Origin: Clostridium cadaveris
GTDB taxonomy: Bacteria; Bacillota; Clostridia; Clostridiales; Clostridiaceae
Direction of reading: 5' to 3'
Assembly: GCF_020911725.1 (NCBI RefSeq)
Contig: NZ_CP076620.1
Span: forward strand, 748,501 to 812,500
Length of the DNA: 64,000 bases
Under the pieces are notes generated by a model, which was given only the letters and a program-made list of their open reading frames with translations, was not told the DNA's origin and did not search any database. This document shows positions 61,934-64,000 of this stretch, in pieces (the first letter of the stretch is position 1; each line of letters opens with the position of its first letter). The position numbers were made by a program, and so were the translations under genes.

Positions 61934-63247
61934 ATGAAAAGCAGTATATACTCTAGTGTTACCGATGCTGTTTTTGCAGCTAAATCAGCTTATTTAAGAT
62001 ATATGAAGTTAACTTTAAATGAACGTCAAGAAATATTGGAAGCTATAAAAACAGCATTACGTCCAATATTGTATGATCTTGCAGTTATGACAGTAAAAGA
62101 AACTCATATGGGAAATGCAGAGGATAAGACAGAGAAGCTAAAGCTTGCAATTGAAAAAACTCCTGGTATTGAAGATTTAATCACAGAAGTCAATACTGGA
62201 GATCATGGTATGACTTTATATGAATTATCTTCCTTTGGTGTAGTTTGTGCAGTCCATCCATGTACTAATCCATGTGCGACTTTAATAAGCAATACTATTG
62301 GTATGCTGGCTGCTGGAAATGCAGTCATTCATTGCCCTCATCCAAGAGCAATTAAGGTCTCTCAATATCTTACAAGCATCATAAGCAATACTATTCGTTC
62401 TGTTTGTGGAATAGATAATTTGGTAGTGACTCTGGATGAAAGTTTAATGGGATTTACAAGAGAAGTTATGAGTCACCCAGATGTTGATCTTGTGGTTTGC
62501 ACAGGAGGAAATAAATCATTACATAAAGCTATGACTTCTGGAAAAAAGGTAATTGGAGCTGGACAAGCAAATCCAGTAGCAATTGTGGATGAAACTGCAG
62601 ATTTATATAAAGCTGCTAGGGATATTGTTCAAGGTGCATCTTTTGATAATAATCTTATGTGCACATCAGAAAAAAATATCGTAGTTTTAGATAATGTAGC
62701 TGATTCATTTATTGGTGAACTAATCAAAAATGAAGTTTATTATACAAAGAATAAGGATGATGTTCAAAAACTTTTAGATGTAGTAGTAACAGAGGATTGT
62801 ACTATTAATAAAAAACTAGAAGGTAGAGATGCAAATTATATTTTAAAATGTGCTGGAATTCAATGTGATTATAATGTGAAATTAATCGTAACTGAGACAG
62901 AAGTAAGTCATCAGTTTGTAATGTTAGAGTTATTAATGCCGCTTGTTCCAATTATAAGAGCAGATAACTTTGATGAAGCTCTTGAATTGGCTATAAATAT
63001 TGAACAGGGATATAAGCATACAGCTACAATTCATTCAGAGTCTATAGAACATTTAAATAGAGCAGCAAAAAATATGCAAACTTCAGTTTTTGTAAAGAAC
63101 GGATCATCTCTTTTAGGAATTGGCTTTGATAAAGAGGGACATACGAGTTTTACAATAGCTAATGCAACGGGAGAAGGTACTACGACAGCAAGACATTTTA
63201 CTAGACGAAGAAGATGTACCCTTAGCAACGGTTTCTCTATACGTTAA
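61934..63247 (+). CDS. CoA-acylating propionaldehyde dehydrogenase (PduP-like), no N-terminal encapsulation peptide
   Basis: ATG 61934 is 11 bp after GAGGAGG; an upstream GTG 3 codons earlier is too close to it. ~437 aa. Catalytic Cys243 (NNLMCTSEKN), NAD region SGKKVIGAGQANPVAIVDETAD, and a C-terminus identical in pattern to PduP (TGEGTT.ARHFTRRRRC to NGFSIR). Compared with PduP (~464 aa) the N-terminal ~25-30 residues carrying its encapsulation peptide are absent. It oxidises propanal (or 3-hydroxypropanal) to the acyl-CoA inside the compartment. Confidence 0.88.
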   Translation: MKSSIYSSVTDAVFAAKSAYLRYMKLTLNERQEILEAIKTALRPILYDLAVMTVKETHMGNAEDKTEKLKLAIEKTPGIEDLITEVNTGDHGMTLYELSSFGVVCAVHPCTNPCATLISNTIGMLAAGNAVIHCPHPRAIKVSQYLTSIISNTIRSVCGIDNLVVTLDESLMGFTREVMSHPDVDLVVCTGGNKSLHKAMTSGKKVIGAGQANPVAIVDETADLYKAARDIVQGASFDNNLMCTSEKNIVVLDNVADSFIGELIKNEVYYTKNKDDVQKLLDVVVTEDCTINKKLEGRDANYILKCAGIQCDYNVKLIVTETEVSHQFVMLELLMPLVPIIRADNFDEALELAINIEQGYKHTATIHSESIEHLNRAAKNMQTSVFVKNGSSLLGIGFDKEGHTSFTIANATGEGTTTARHFTRRRRCTLSNGFSIR

Positions 63248-63271
63248 TTGTTAAGAAAGCAGGTTGGTTAA

Positions 63272-64000
63272 ATGAGAGAAGTATACAATGACAGAACTTA
63301 TTTCATAACTTCAGAATCTGTAACCGAAGGGCATCCTGATAAGATATGTGATCAAATTGCAGATGGTATATTAGATGCTTATCTTGAAAAAGATCCTAAA
63401 TCACGTGTTGCAATAGAAGCTATGGTTTCGACTAATGCATTAATGCTTTCAGGAGAGGTTACATCTATTGCAAAAGTCGATATTGTAAAGAAGGCTAGAG
63501 AGATTATAAGAGAAATTGGTTATATTGAACATGGAAAGGGATTTGATGCTGATACATGTCTCATATTTACTAATATTCATAATCAATCACCAGATATTTC
63601 TCAAGGTGTGACAAAACAATCTTTTGAAGATAAAGAGATACTTGGTGGTGGTGATCAAGGAATTATGTATGGATATGCTACAGATGAAACTGAAAGTTTG
63701 ATGCCTGCACCATGTGATTTAGCTAATAATCTTGCAAAGCAGCTTGCTTATGTAAGAAAAGTACTTAAAGCAAGTTTTTTATATCCAGATGGAAAAACTC
63801 AGATTACTATGAGATATAGTGATGCAGGAAAACCTATTAATATTCATAGTATTGTTGTTTCTGCACAGCATAGTGATTGGATATCCCATGATACCTTAGA
63901 ATCATTTATACGTAAGGCAGTAATTGAACCGGTTATAGATACTAAATGGATGACAGAAGAAACAAAAATTCATATAAATCCTACGGGAAGATTTGTAATT
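63272..64000 (+). CDS. metK: S-adenosylmethionine synthetase, 3' end outside window
   Basis: The ATG at 63272 is followed by 243 codons to the right edge. MetK landmarks are TSESVTEGHPDKICDQIADG at the start (ATP/methionine binding, His and Asp), GGGDQGIMYGYATDE (GDQG motif) and the LANNLAKQLAYVRK helix. It makes SAM from methionine and ATP. The 24-bp gap after the aldehyde dehydrogenase gene indicates cotranscription with the microcompartment genes, so it may be a dedicated copy that feeds the SAM-consuming activase, rather than the housekeeping metK. Confidence 0.95.
   Translation, partial: MREVYNDRTYFITSESVTEGHPDKICDQIADGILDAYLEKDPKSRVAIEAMVSTNALMLSGEVTSIAKVDIVKKAREIIREIGYIEHGKGFDADTCLIFTNIHNQSPDISQGVTKQSFEDKEILGGGDQGIMYGYATDETESLMPAPCDLANNLAKQLAYVRKVLKASFLYPDGKTQITMRYSDAGKPINIHSIVVSAQHSDWISHDTLESFIRKAVIEPVIDTKWMTEETKIHINPTGRFVI

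Overview
The window is a very AT-rich, densely coded stretch with strong AGGAGG-type ribosome binding sites, frequent TTG/GTG starts and T-rich hairpin terminators. Together with a glycyl radical enzyme, EtfAB, DUF1858/hemerythrin proteins, a sortase substrate and IS256-type transposases, this points to an anaerobic Firmicute, most likely Clostridium or a close relative. The organism is inferred from gene content only.

Layout. (1) 1-4.25 kb: the distal end of a prophage or phage-tail-like particle: a repeat-rich tail protein open at the left edge, a small tail-adjacent protein, a holin, and an amidase whose last SH3 repeat is frameshifted. (2) 4.25-11 kb: 1.5 kb without genes, an LPXTG surface protein with two FIVAR-like modules, an intact IS256-family copy abutting a truncated second IS256 transposase, then an Mga/AtxA-like regulator whose 3' end runs into the older IS. 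(3) 11-19.2 kb: a five-gene peptide/nickel-type ABC importer whose last ATPase is frameshifted at an A9 tract, a convergent two-component system, and small membrane/XRE genes. (4) 19.4-31.9 kb: a ten-gene allantoin catabolic locus: PucR regulator, two allantoinases, two M20 amidohydrolases, AllE, a FAD oxidoreductase, EtfB, EtfA and an NCS1 permease. (5) 32-36.5 kb: a decayed ABC exporter pair, a membrane-anchored HExxH protein and a two-component system. (6) 36.8-43.6 kb: a radical SAM gene, then a divergent locus with a Fur-box-like site: a UreG/HypB-like GTPase, an orphan ABC ATPase and a cytosolic binding-protein-like gene face a Crp/Fnr regulator and a complete NitT/TauT-type importer. 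(7) 43.7-49 kb: a CdaR/PucR regulator divergent from a three-part fusion (Old Yellow Enzyme, FeS/FAD reductase, acetoacetate-decarboxylase-like) and an SDR. (8) 49.2-52.7 kb: a DUF1858/unknown/hemerythrin operon and a Crp/Fnr gene sharing a dyad operator. (9) 52.9-64 kb: a membrane protein, a Cys4 mini-protein, GlcG/HbpS and DJ-1 genes, then a glycyl-radical microcompartment locus: diol dehydratase, activase, shell proteins BMC-T, two BMC-H and BMC-P, a PduP-like aldehyde dehydrogenase, and metK running off the right edge.

How the genes work together. Region 4 should import allantoin and strip its nitrogen to glyoxylate or ureidoglycolate. The FAD/ETF trio replaces the usual NAD-linked AllD and oxamate genes, none of which is visible. 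Region 9 encodes a B12-independent 1,2-propanediol or glycerol dehydratase: its active-site residues match glycerol dehydratase numbering exactly, so it should not be read as choline lyase. The aldehyde product would be oxidised inside the shell by the PduP-like enzyme, and MetK would supply SAM for the activase.

The best candidates for undescribed biology are the Fur-box GTPase/ABC/importer locus (38.0-43.6 kb), the OYE-FeS-FAD-ADC fusion, the ETF-linked allantoin locus, and the Crp/Fnr regulon with its GTATC-N4-GATAC operator.
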